A DNA stretch of 64,000 nt, taken from positions 295,001 to 359,000 of the forward strand of contig WPIO01000001.1 of NCBI GenBank assembly GCA_009760855.2, written 5' to 3'. The translations under genes and the position numbers were made by a program. Shown piece after piece: positions 23,190 through 64,000 of the stretch (its first letter is position 1; every line of letters starts with the position of its first letter). The DNA is from Cristatella mucedo (lineage: Eukaryota; Bryozoa; Phylactolaemata; Cristatellidae). The notes under the pieces are model-generated. The model did not search any database and was not told where the DNA came from. It worked only from the letters and a program-made list of their open reading frames with translations.

Positions 23190-23345
23190 AATGGGTCTTA
23201 GCCTAGGATAAAGGGCTTGCTCTTCATGACCCAGGTCTTGGGTTTAAGCTCTACAGTGGAGATCCTTTAGTGCCCTCTGCTAACGGTGGTGATGGCAGTT
23301 AAGGCTCTTCTGCCGCTTTACAAATGAGGCTGTTGAATCAGTTGG
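23190..23345 (+). mobile_element. SINE-A-related copy, diverged
   Basis: A B-box remnant (GGTCTTGGGTTTAAGCTCT) is followed by CTAACGGTGGTGATGGCAGT and AAGGCTCTTCTGCCGCTTTAC..GAGGCTGTTGAATCAG. Confidence 0.7.
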
Positions 23346-23539
23346 TCTGTCTTTCTTTCGTTCGGTCTATCTAGCTGAAAGTAAAGCAATCTGGCTGTGG
23401 AGGAAATGTGCCCATCCAATGACAAGTCGCTTTTGATGGGCAGACCTCACAAGTGGGATGCTTGATGAACTAATCTGGAGGTGCGTATCTTCTAGCTTTC
23501 GGGTGACACTTACTATTCGCATGAGTATTAGGGTAGTTT

Positions 23540-24240
23540 AGTCATTTGTAGACTTCAAAGAAATAGTAGCTAGAAAGGACAAATGCTGTCAATACCAGCT
23601 GAATGTGAATTATGCGAGTCAAATTAGGGGTAATAACATATTGGAACGGTCGAGAGATAGACAGACAGAGGTGGATGTCGTCGGCATAGAAATGAAAAGC
23701 CAAGGTTGTGTTTCGCGATTGCATCAGCCAGGTGAAGAGTCCAGAAAGTTCGTAGATAAGGACTAAGACCGAACCCTAAAGTAAAGCATAAGTCAACGGA
23801 TCCCCAGCTGATCGACAGCAGATTTACATCAACGATCTGATATCTCTTCTCGAGGAAGGACCTAAGCAATGTTTTGTCCCTATAGCACTGGCTCCTGGCA
23901 CGCGAGAAAAGAGGCAGAATAATCTCCAGAAGGATCTCTGATGCTCAGCTGTAACAAATGCTGCTGCTCGTAGATCTAAGAGAACCAGCAGCTAGACCCT
24001 AACTTGGTCAGCGTGTTCCTGAGATGGCTATAAATCCAAAGCAGAGCAGTATCTTGGGGAACGGTCAGCCTTAAATACCGATTGAGCTAGCTTACAAGAG
24101 CGGGCTGCATCAAGATGTAATCGCTTCTTGCCTTGGACTTTCACTTGTTCAAATGTGTTGGATAAGCATGGCAGAAGGGAAGCTGGACGAAATTTCTTTA
24201 AACTCTCAGGGCATATGGTGTTCTTTTTTTATGCATGAGC
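23540..24240 (-). pseudogene. LINE reverse-transcriptase fragment, frameshifted
   Basis: The minus strand carries, in shifted frames, LFSRARSQC, SFLEKRYQIVDVN, SPYLRTFWTLHLADAIAKHN and AFHFYADDIHLCLSI. This is the thumb-to-YADD region of a CR1/L2-like reverse transcriptase. YADD is intact but the ORF is broken. Upstream sequence to about 24240 probably belongs to the same copy. Confidence 0.75.
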
Positions 24241-24324
24241 TGAAAGTCGCTGATTTCGGAGAGAGAAGTGACTTCAACGGTAACCAGAGACACATATAAA
24301 GAAGCTAAAACCGCACCTGCCTTT

Positions 24325-24560
24325 GACGCACCATTTGGTGGGTCCTTGTGATTGGTCCTTTAGGTGCTTATGCAGGATGATGCTGTGCATGCTGCCGCTA
24401 ACCACATTTACATGCTCATACTTTGCATGTCACCCTAACCGTTTTTGATTGTTGACATTGTACACGTTACCATTAACCGCTCTGCATGCTTTGTTTACAG
24501 CACATGTAAAGTATCTAGAAAGAGATTCATTAAATAGATAAATGTAATTAATATATAATA
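24325..24560 (+). mobile_element. LINE-A 3' UTR and tail
   Basis: GGGTCCTTGTGATTGGTCCTTTAGGTGCTTATGC-type 3' UTR phrases with GTGCATGCTGCCGCTAACCA, then AAAGTATCTAGAAAGAGATT and an AT-rich end. It runs opposite to the neighbouring LINE fragment at 23540-24240. Confidence 0.75.
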
Positions 24561-24571
24561 ATAAAGATAAA

Positions 24572-24725
24572 TACAATTCATTTGTATAGCATCCTAAGAG
24601 AACTTAGTCTCTATTCGGGCGCGTCACTTATGCTACAGGGCTCGAGCCCACGACCTCGACAAACATTGGTCGGGGCGAGCACCTTAAAGTTTTTTGAGGG
24701 CGCTACACAAATATATTATTATTAT
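24572..24725 (-). mobile_element. SINE-B copy with an adjacent stray tail
   Basis: A reverse-complement tail (ATAGCATCCTAAGAGAACTT, TCTCTATTCGGGCGCGTC) is followed by the B box GAGCCCACGACC and an A-box region. At 24692-24725 a plus-strand tail remnant TTGAGGGCGCTACAC ends in (ATT)n. Confidence 0.65.
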
Positions 24726-25029
24726 ACTTGCTCTATCTATTATGGCCGACAGCAACAGTTCTATGCAACACATTAGCAGAGCTGTTGGGACAGGGTCTAG
24801 ACGATTATTGATCCTTTTAGCCGGCGAAATAATTAATGGGTTAAATAGAGACAGGGGGTGCAGGGGCGAGATTAGAATAGAGGAGGTGATAGCGAGGGTT
24901 GCATTTCCGACATCGACTGCACTGCGAGGTCGGAGCCGTTCTATCATTTTGAGAAACGCTCTGCTAAGTCACGGCTGGGATTGCTGGGCATTGTGCTTGC
25001 TTGAGAGTGGTTAAGAAGATGGTCGATCA

Positions 25030-28000
25030 GGGACATTAACATTTTTGCATTATTAATCTGAGCTCATCATTTTATATTAAATTTGAACGTAGCCTCAGCT
25101 AAAATGAATTCACAACGTAACCTACAAAAATTACCTTCAAAAGCTTCAAGCGGTAGACAATAAGTCACGAGTTATTGGAGGCCGCAAGTCTCAAAAGACA
25201 AATAGTTTGAGTTCGAGGTCTTTTTATTTTAGCCGGAAGCCGATGGGCGTCTCGGTCGCTACCGAGCTGTCGTTTAGACGAGGTACACAGTCATCAAGAA
25301 CGTCGGTGAGCGTCGAGTTAGGGCATCGAGTCGAGCAGGGAAGGAAGGTGGAAGGGTGAAGTACGAGGGCAGAGGATACAAATCAGCTGCGGACAGCATC
25401 GACGTCAAGAGAACTGAGAATTTCGACTCAAGCGCGATTTTGGATTATATAGAGAAACTTTTTGTAAGAAGAATGCAATCCGAAAACGATTAGATGAGTA
25501 CCCAGGCTAGGTTCGGTTGGCTGGCTCGGGACGGCTATAATGAGGGTAAAGGTCGCCGGCTAGGCCGGAGTCGGGGTCGGACCTACGGCATGTGCGGTGA
25601 CGAGAGGTCACCGGGGCTCATGGGTAGGAGGAGTTGGCCGAGTAAGTCATGGTGTAGGAGGCTCCCCGCCCCACCGAGATATAGCACCTGGATTCGTGCA
25701 GGCGTGCTCCGGCGATGCGGCCACGCACGCAAGGCAACGAGTGCCCAAGGCCCGAGCGGAGCTGGATAGCACGCTCGTGGTTGAGATTAGTATATTTCGC
25801 CGCGTTCCCCGTGTATCCCGTTCGTGGCCCCCCCCCGTGAGTTGGCGTCTTTCGGCGGAAGCTATCGACTGTCGTAGACGTCGACTTCGACTGGCCATGC
25901 AGCTACTCAGCTAGCCGGATCTTTTACGACGTACGCTCGTACTGTCGGAACGGAGTCAGTACAACGGCGGAGCTGCGGAAGCCGACTGACCAACTAACGC
26001 GTCTGTTCGCGCTTGGGGTGTCATCCTGCACCACCGGAGTGTACTGTGTATAGGACCATCCCTGTAGACTTGTTTAGTTCCCCTGCTGTTGTTGGCGCAT
26101 GCGATATTATGAAGAGGTTTACCCTGACGACCGCTCGTCTTACCCTAGCTCAGCGGCAGGGTATGCGGCGGCGTGGCCGGAGTATGGCGGGGCTTGGCGG
26201 GAATTAGCGTCGGACCCCTGGAACTCAGCTACAGTTGTACCGAAGCTGGTAACGATTTGAGACACAGTCGCAGGTGAGTCTTTGGTAGCAGAAAGTCTAG
26301 ATTGGGATTACGCAGGTAAAAGGATTTAGGCAGCACGTTAAAACACTTTGAATCAGACGGGTTACCGGAGTGAATATTAATATCAAATAAAATGAGAAGC
26401 GCAAAGAACAGAGAGAAAGTTATAAGCGGTGGAGGTAAATCTACGATCGCTGCCAACCGGAAGCGAAATTGCAGCCACCATCGGTCACTCTCAGACGTGT
26501 TGCGAGCGTTATTGCAGCCCATCCTCCAGCAGCTTTGGCGATTCACTCGTAAGACGAGCTAGACGAGCGAACGAGCCGCCCGAAGACGCAGGCCAGGAGT
26601 ACGTTGAAACAATGGTCGTAAGCGAAAACTCGGGCTAACCATAACCGGAAGACGGGGCAATCTTGCACACCGAAGCCACGGCCCCTGTACGGCCACACTC
26701 AGTCGGCGCGTAATTGACGCGATTTTGAATCGATTGCGTAGATATCGTCTTAACTGGCAGTCTGCTGCGCACATTAAGGTCGCATTGAAGACGCCTCTTC
26801 CGTTCATTCACTAAAGCGGAAAGTAGAACGCAGGGGAGGCGCGTGTGAATGTTAGCATTCATGGGCCACTTCGTGCTGATAGTCGCGGAGGATGCTGCCA
26901 ATTTTTACGGGATATACAAACTTATTGTGTACAGGTTCGTCTCTGGCTGTTTCTACGTCTAATCAAATATTTTCTTGCCGCATGGCTTCGGAGCGGCTGG
27001 CGCTATCTGTCACACGACCGAATCGTAAAAACGTGAATGAGCGCTGGCTAGATGCCTCTCGCCTTTTTATTTTCCCCTAATTCCCTAGGGGGGAAGCCTT
27101 TTTTGGGTGGCTACCTCCGGAATTTACGAGCGTACGCCGCCTGGGCAGAATTCCCTCGGTGCTAAAATAACTCGTGCTCCCTCCGTCCTCGCTAAGATAA
27201 ATGGCTCAACCCCGAAGCACGAGCTCAACGGTCCCCGGTCACCTGGGTCACCTGGGTCACCGATAATCGATGGGCGATACCTAGTTTCCGTTGATGTCAA
27301 GCCTCTTTGACCGAGCCGAATTCAAAAATATGCACCGATCGCTTTTGCAGATTCGGCATCGCTCGTCGCCCTGTTAAAGAAAGCGCGCGCGCAAGAAAAT
27401 TGACAGTTGAAGGATATAAATCACGCCAAAGCTTCTCACTCCCCAGGAGGGCATCTCAACGCCTGTACTAAAAAGACGAGTGCAAGCATTTTGGCGCGAT
27501 TGCTTCCGCTTCCGGAAAACTCGAAGCGGCTTAAATGCGTATGAAGCGCTACAGACATGAAAAAGATACCCCTGTTGAGAGATATCTCAAAGATGAGTGC
27601 GCAAGCAAGAAATCACCTGGGAGCGTTGTGTTTTTGTCGATGTAAAAAGTACCCCATTAGTTTAATTTTTTTGAGGATCTGCCTCGACGCGTTGATGAAG
27701 TCGATTCATACGCAACTCAAGAAAATACGCACTCGCAGAATATGGCCGACCGGAAGCTCGACGGGTCAAAATCCGCGGGTCAAACAGCACCTTCACACGA
27801 CTGAAAGTGGAAACCTCAACGGACTGCTGCAGCAACCGCGAAATTCCCAGCGAGCGAGCGAGCGAGCGAGCGAGCTCGGCCTGCGGAGCTCGGTGGCTTC
27901 GAGCCCTGTCGAGAGATAGATATTTGCCTTCTTTAGAGGCAAATGGCATTGCAGCGACCCCCCCCCCGATGCTCGGCAAAGGCCGATTGGGTCGAACGAT

Positions 28001-29750
28001 TCGGCGTAAGCACTCCAGCCGATACCTCCGAGGAGGCTCCTACCTAACGCTTCTCTCCTTTGTCGGAATTGTTACAGAAGGTGCCGCGGCAACGTTCATG
28101 GAAACAGGGGAAGGCCCTCCGCTTCCCCTTCGTACAGACTCGCCACTGGCGATCGATGTTCCGGCTCGCTCGCATCTTCCCTGCAGCCTCGGTTTAGGAA
28201 GTGGCAGAAGTAGTCTCCCCAATGCTTTCACTCTGGCTTCGCTAGCATCGCAGCATTAATGCGTTCGCCTCTCTTCAACGCCGACGTTAAAAGGAACGCA
28301 GGTCAATTATTCAGGGATCGACCGAACAATTCCAGCTCGCGCACAAGCGCTCACAAACGGTCTATTAGTATTATATTATATAATATTATTATTATACTGT
28401 CGTATTATCATTAGCGCGGACCGACGGAAGCAAATGCTGCAAGGAAAAGGTTGCGTTTCAACTTATTTTGAAATTTCGTCAAGTTGCGAGATGTCAAATG
28501 GATCTGAGCTCTAAGCTCTTTGGTAACTTATGAGGTGAAGGCACTTTCGTGAAGGAATTTAAGTTTGGTTAGAGATAATAATAATATAATAATAATGTAC
28601 TTACAGCGAAACGACCCAAACAGGAAGATTGGGTGATTTATTGAAAGTGATTTATGATGCAAATCCAGAGAAGAAAATACAGCCCTTGGGTTACTGACGC
28701 CAGCGCGTGTGTATGAAAACATGGCTGGCTTTATAAACTCGATTCCAAATTACGAACCAAACCCAATGGGCTCGTATGAATTTCACATGTGTTTGGGTGC
28801 AATAGAGCCTTTTAATTTCTCAGCTGTCGAAGATTTCCTGAAGCTCACATAAACGCAAAAAAATTCTTACCACTTCACTGAGCGATAAATTGCTCCTCTT
28901 AGTGCTTCTAAATGTTACTACGCGTTGCTAACAAATATTGCCATTACACCGCCAGGGTCGGGTAAGGGTGGAGGTAAAACGTCCGCAATGAGTGAAAAAA
29001 ACCCACGATTTTCCGCCCTGCGCGGGCAACCTCGGAGACACTAATACCCGACAGGATTCCTTGGCAAAATTTTCCCCTGAAGTATGACCATCAAAGTCAC
29101 TCAGGCAGGCCATTCCTATAGATCGAGCGAAACAGTATTATTACGCGAGCGTTCGAGCAAAAAATTGAATGTGATGGCACACAAGTGGCTGCCTGTCATT
29201 TAGCCTACACAAAATTTGGAAACAGATCTAAACGTGAGATCATATTAAGAAAAAGTGAAAATAGATCAAAGAGACCAGAGTCAATGCTCATCATTCTTAT
29301 CAAGGCGAGATCGAAAGAAAAGGCAGCAGCAGATCTCTACAACGCTACAACGCCGCGTGCTCCATTTCAGGACCACTCTAAAAAAGAGGGCGGGGTGCAG
29401 CTCTTTGGACAGCGTCTTTAGCGGACCTGCACCTGCCAAAAGCCATGGCTGAAGGAGTCTCCAGCGTACCGCGTCCAGTCCACGAAATCCTTTAGGACTT
29501 CACGGACTAGAAAATATTGAGAGAATGAGCCTCTTAAAAAGCCGTGAACAAACTGTACTAAGTGACGACAAAAGTCACCAAGACTCGTAATCCTCTTTCA
29601 AATCCTTCTAATTCTCTTCCACACAAAATCCCCTAAATTCCCAGCATTTCACCATTGGTTAGTGTCTCCTTTACCTAGTTTCACTGTAGAAACGGTTTGT
29701 CACTGGGCTCACGAACGAACTAAAATGTTCCTGCTGTACTAAGAGGACAA
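25030..29750. other. Gene-free region with GC-rich core (about 25.2-28.3 kb)
   Basis: Mostly unique, CpG-rich sequence, with a (GAGC)n run near 27843-27872 and an (ATT)n-rich spot near 28360-28400. Open frames of up to 150 codons occur on both strands but show no domain, signal peptide or splice pattern I can defend. From 28.3 kb on it becomes AT-rich and featureless. Confidence 0.4.
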
Positions 29751-29756
29751 CCCGAT

Positions 29757-30110
29757 CCTGGTTACAAACAGTCCATGTGCATGCTGCCACTAACCATACT
29801 TGCATGCTGACCCTAATGTAATGTATCTCCATCTGTAACTCCACAAAGCCATAAAGACTATGTGGGTGTTACGCAGGAGAGTTTTGTATAGCGCACCAAC
29901 AGCCTAAGCGGTTTTCGGTTTTTCGGTACGCATTCGGTAGCCAACATACTTCTCCTGTACATGTCACCCCTAACCATGTTATTCTTGTTGCTTATTCAGC
30001 ACACTACCACTAATCATTCAATTGTGCTTCTTTGCAGCAAATTTAAAGTTCATAGAAAGATATCGAGTTATCTGAGGGCATTATATCAAGTGTATTATCA
30101 TTATTATTAT
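29757..30110 (+). mobile_element. LINE-A 3' UTR and tail, interrupted by a nested LINE-B end
   Basis: LINE-A 3' UTR (CATGCTGCCACTAACCATAC, TTGCATGCTGACCCT) stops at about 29815 and resumes at about 29953 with GTACATGTCACCCCTAACCA, then the hairpin tail and (ATT)n. The interruption is described separately. Confidence 0.8.
29815..29952 (-). mobile_element. LINE-B 3' terminus nested in LINE-A
   Basis: AATGTAATGTATCTCCATCT..ACGCATTCGGTAGCCAACAT matches the 3' terminal stretch of LINE-B copies at 6038-6160 and 51118-51245. It starts at the same terminal point and is 5'-truncated after about 135 bases. Confidence 0.8.
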
Positions 30111-30983
30111 TTTACGAACCCGTCTGGGTACGGATTCGGTTCGTGACCCAGCACCCCACTGTAAAAAGCTCCGACTACACTTCTGGGTTGGTCAGTGCTA
30201 TGCAAATCCAGCTGTTGAATCAGTAACCACTTTTCATGCATGGAAATATTACACAGTTTAGTAGCTATATACAAATTGGGCTCACTAGATTGGAAAGGCG
30301 TTTGGTTACGACCTCAATCCTGAGGACCCAATCCAATCCATTAAAGTACATGTAATACTGTGCTTGCCACGTTACGACAAGACCAGTCACATGCATGCAC
30401 GAGTACGCATTCACGCATGCATTCATATATTTGCATGACAGAACAAAGGACAGGTCGTGGTAGGTTTTGCGAGTCAACCGTCTAAGTGTTCAAGTGATTG
30501 CACGACACCCACCGTAATACGTTGCTTATAATGCGTTGCTTCAGCAATTTCAATTATGTAGTGGCAAGCTGTCAGAGGGCACGTTAATAAATGTGCACCA
30601 TGCTCTGTACTGTGCAAATGACACGGTAACAGGCTGTTCAATCAAGGCCAGAATATCACAAAATAGCCGCGAGGCTGAAAGACAGAAAGTGGTACCGCCG
30701 GAGCAGCTGGATACGCATGCTAGGTCATGTCAGGTCTGCTTCACAACTGCAGCAGTACAGAAACATGTATGTAGTTCAACATATTAGTGCCGAATATCTC
30801 GGCATATGGCGCACGGCTTAGGGAAGAGAAGTTTAATTATCTGTCATTCGACAGAAACTGACGATATCGAAGTTAAGACTTCTGCATCCCACTCGTTATG
30901 TCCCTAAGAAAGTCGGCAAACATCTGCGGCACCTGAGCCATGCTGCCACTATCCGCCAACAGCCTCAAACACTTGCATGATGG

Positions 30984-31073
30984 GCTGTCTGCATTGTCCG
31001 ACGAATTTGCTAGGCTGTCTGAGTTGTCCGACGAATTTGCTAGGCTATCTGCGTTGTCCGACGAATTTGCTGA
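30984..31073 (+). repeat. 30-bp tandem repeat, three copies, in frame
   Basis: Unit GCTGTCTGCATTGTCCGACG plus AATTTGCTAG, period exactly 30. On the plus strand it reads as a ten-residue repeat, LSALSDEFAR / LSELSDEFAR / LSALSDEFAE, within an open frame at 30940-31131. Coding status is unknown. Confidence 0.85.
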
Positions 31074-31085
31074 GCAGTCTACGTC

Positions 31086-31275
31086 GTGCTCCGAAGTGTT
31101 ATGCTGGTCGCCTTGTGGGGGTCAAGTGTGATTCAGAAATTAGAAAACCTAACGCTCAAAATCGGCTCTGCCAGCGTATCTCCTGTTGAAGCTGCATGCA
31201 ATCTAGGTGTCCTGTTCCAATGTGACCTTTCATTTGCCACACGAGAGTCCCGAATACCAATACTGCTGGTCGAAG
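31086..31275 (+). pseudogene. LINE-A reverse-transcriptase fragment
   Basis: Reads LTLKIGSASVSPVEAACNLG, then VLFQCDLSF, the conserved block downstream of the YADD motif in CR1/L2-like elements; stops follow. It directly follows the 30-bp repeat. Confidence 0.75.
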
Positions 31276-31455
31276 CATACAAAAGCAGCCGACAAGTGTG
31301 AGGAAATGTTTATTGTATAATCTGCTATTAATCAGGTTGGAGATGCCAGTCATGCCAGGACCGAGAAGTCTGTGAGATCATCTCGCACATAACGAATTGT
31401 AGAGCAGCCACAAGATGCATCACTCAGATCCCGATATATCAAGTCCTTAGTGGAA

Positions 31456-31489
31456 ACTGAGGGCAGCCACATGGTGGGCTGCCCTCAGT
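31456..31489. repeat. 13-bp perfect inverted repeat
   Basis: ACTGAGGGCAGCC at 31456-31468 and GGCTGCCCTCAGT at 31477-31489, separated by ACATGGTG. No gene overlaps it. Confidence 0.9.
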
Positions 31490-32001
31490 TAGGGCGCCAA
31501 AGCTGACGGTGAGTAAAATGTCTCTGCTGCACAGTACACTCACATTAACATCATCGGTCGAGGCCGATGGCATACTTAGCCATACTAATACTCCTCCCCC
31601 ATCCACCCCATGCACAATCGCACCCTGAGCTGTGGTCTGCATATGCCTCGTGCACTGCATAATAATAGCAACAGTAGCTGACATGCACAAACAAGGGCTA
31701 GAGCCGAGGAGAGCAGGACTGCCGAAATCACAGGACAAATTCGGTGGCAACGAGCCGGTCCTAAGCACACAACTGCGCTGCTGTAGCCATTCCCGATGCT
31801 TAGTCAGTGAATGATCTCTTTTCTCGAAGTTGGTTTACGGTTTGGCCAGACCTCCTCCTACCTCTCCTCCATCTAGCCGTCCAGCTGCTAGGCAGATAAT
31901 GTACTTATGGGCTTAGGCCACGGCCTGAAACAAACATTGCCGTCACAAGTAGATCGTGTATAACATTCAAATGAGAGCTCGCATATCGCTCGCACGCATG
32001 C

Positions 32002-32021
32002 GCACACACACACACACGCAT

Positions 32022-32093
<72 letters not shown>
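32002..32093. repeat. (CA)n microsatellite
   Basis: A CA tract with a few G interruptions at the left. It reads GT on the strand of the RRBP1/kinectin gene and lies about 340 bases beyond its last recognised exon. Confidence 0.95.
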
Positions 32094-32095
<2 letters not shown>

Positions 32096-32430
32096 AAGAT
32101 AAGAATATGCACACATGCATTAGGAGAAAATTAAAAGATTACATATTATTAAATTAAACAAAATGAAATTAGCAATGAAAGTAAATCGCGCTATGCATTC
32201 TCTCGACTACAAATGCTCAGGCATGCATGCAAACGCGACCCCAACGCCGCCCGAGCGTGACGACAACCGGACTACGCAGAGCAGGGAGCAGGCAAGAGGC
32301 TTTCGGCTGCCAGAGCTAGCCAACCGGAGCCCACGCGCACGGTCTGCCGCACGGGTCGGCGCCGAGGTGAGTGAGACACGCTCGGTGACGCACGGCCACA
32401 GCAAGGGGAAGATTTCATAAAGCGAATAGG

Positions 32431-63808
<31,378 letters not shown>

Positions 63809-63932
63809 CTGGAAAACAATCGGGGCGATGCAAGCAATAAGTCAATGACAAAAATACGCCACAAGCAGCTGCACATTGCGTGATTACTATCTGATTATAT
63901 ATATATACTATACTAGCTGATACTATGCGATA

Positions 63933-64000
63933 CTAGCTGATTTAGCAGCCTCTTTTTTGCATAGCGGCAGGAGGCAAATGAGCCTTAAAGGCTATCACCA
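63933..64000 (-). mobile_element. SINE-A 3' part, cut by window end
   Basis: TACTAGCTGATTTAGCAGCC, TCTTTTTTGCATAGCGGCAG and AGCCTTAAAGGCTATCACCA match the inverted SINE-A end; the head is beyond the window. Confidence 0.75.

Noticed and set aside
25494-25914. Overlapping 91- and 105-codon frames in a GC-rich stretch
   Set aside because: No motif or splice structure, overlapping each other and a minus frame; GC bias alone can explain them.
30984-31073. CRISPR-like spaced repeat
   Set aside because: The copies are directly adjacent with no unique spacers and the genome is animal; it is a minisatellite.
31888-32120. VCVCVC and similar frames here and at 45487-45686 and 61314-61593
   Set aside because: CA/GT microsatellites translated.

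Overview
This window is from an animal nuclear genome. It holds no prokaryotic-style operons, rRNA or intact tRNA genes. Two protein-coding genes can be rebuilt from split exons with GT..AG borders and matching reading phases. The rest is introns, intergenic DNA and dense old transposable-element debris: LINEs of the CR1/L2-like type, tRNA-derived SINEs, Tc1-like and hAT-like DNA transposon remnants, and long AG, AC, TA and ATT microsatellites. The lineage cannot be fixed from sequence alone. One gene for the RRBP1/kinectin family, moderate GC, short-to-medium introns and many LINE/SINE fragments fit an invertebrate or basal metazoan.

Layout. 1-10,200: intergenic or upstream DNA with LINE 3' ends, two SINE types, a possible hAT-like MITE, a (TA)n tract beside a G-rich block, and no convincing gene. 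10,249-16,602 (+): the last four coding exons of a myeloid leukemia factor (MLF) gene. Its first coding exon was not found. 16,603-32,430: no recognisable gene. It holds two GC- and CpG-rich unique stretches (about 18.2-21.6 kb and 25.2-28.3 kb), LINE and SINE fragments and a 30-bp minisatellite. 32,431-63,808 (-): sixteen exons of a large coiled-coil gene of the ribosome-binding protein 1 (p180)/kinectin family, 825 codons in one continuous frame. Its N-terminal membrane-anchor exon lies beyond the right edge of the window, and its 3' end is uncertain. Its introns carry most of the repeats.

The two genes converge (MLF on +, RRBP1/kinectin on -). MLF proteins are chromatin or co-chaperone adaptors and RRBP1/kinectin is a rough-ER membrane scaffold, so there is no reason to think they work together. 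The points most worth a second look are the duplicated two-exon module in the RRBP1/kinectin rod, the consistent strand orientation of AG tracts in that gene with several close to splice sites, and a conserved 3' hairpin tail shared by a LINE and two SINE types. I did not find a clearly new biological system.
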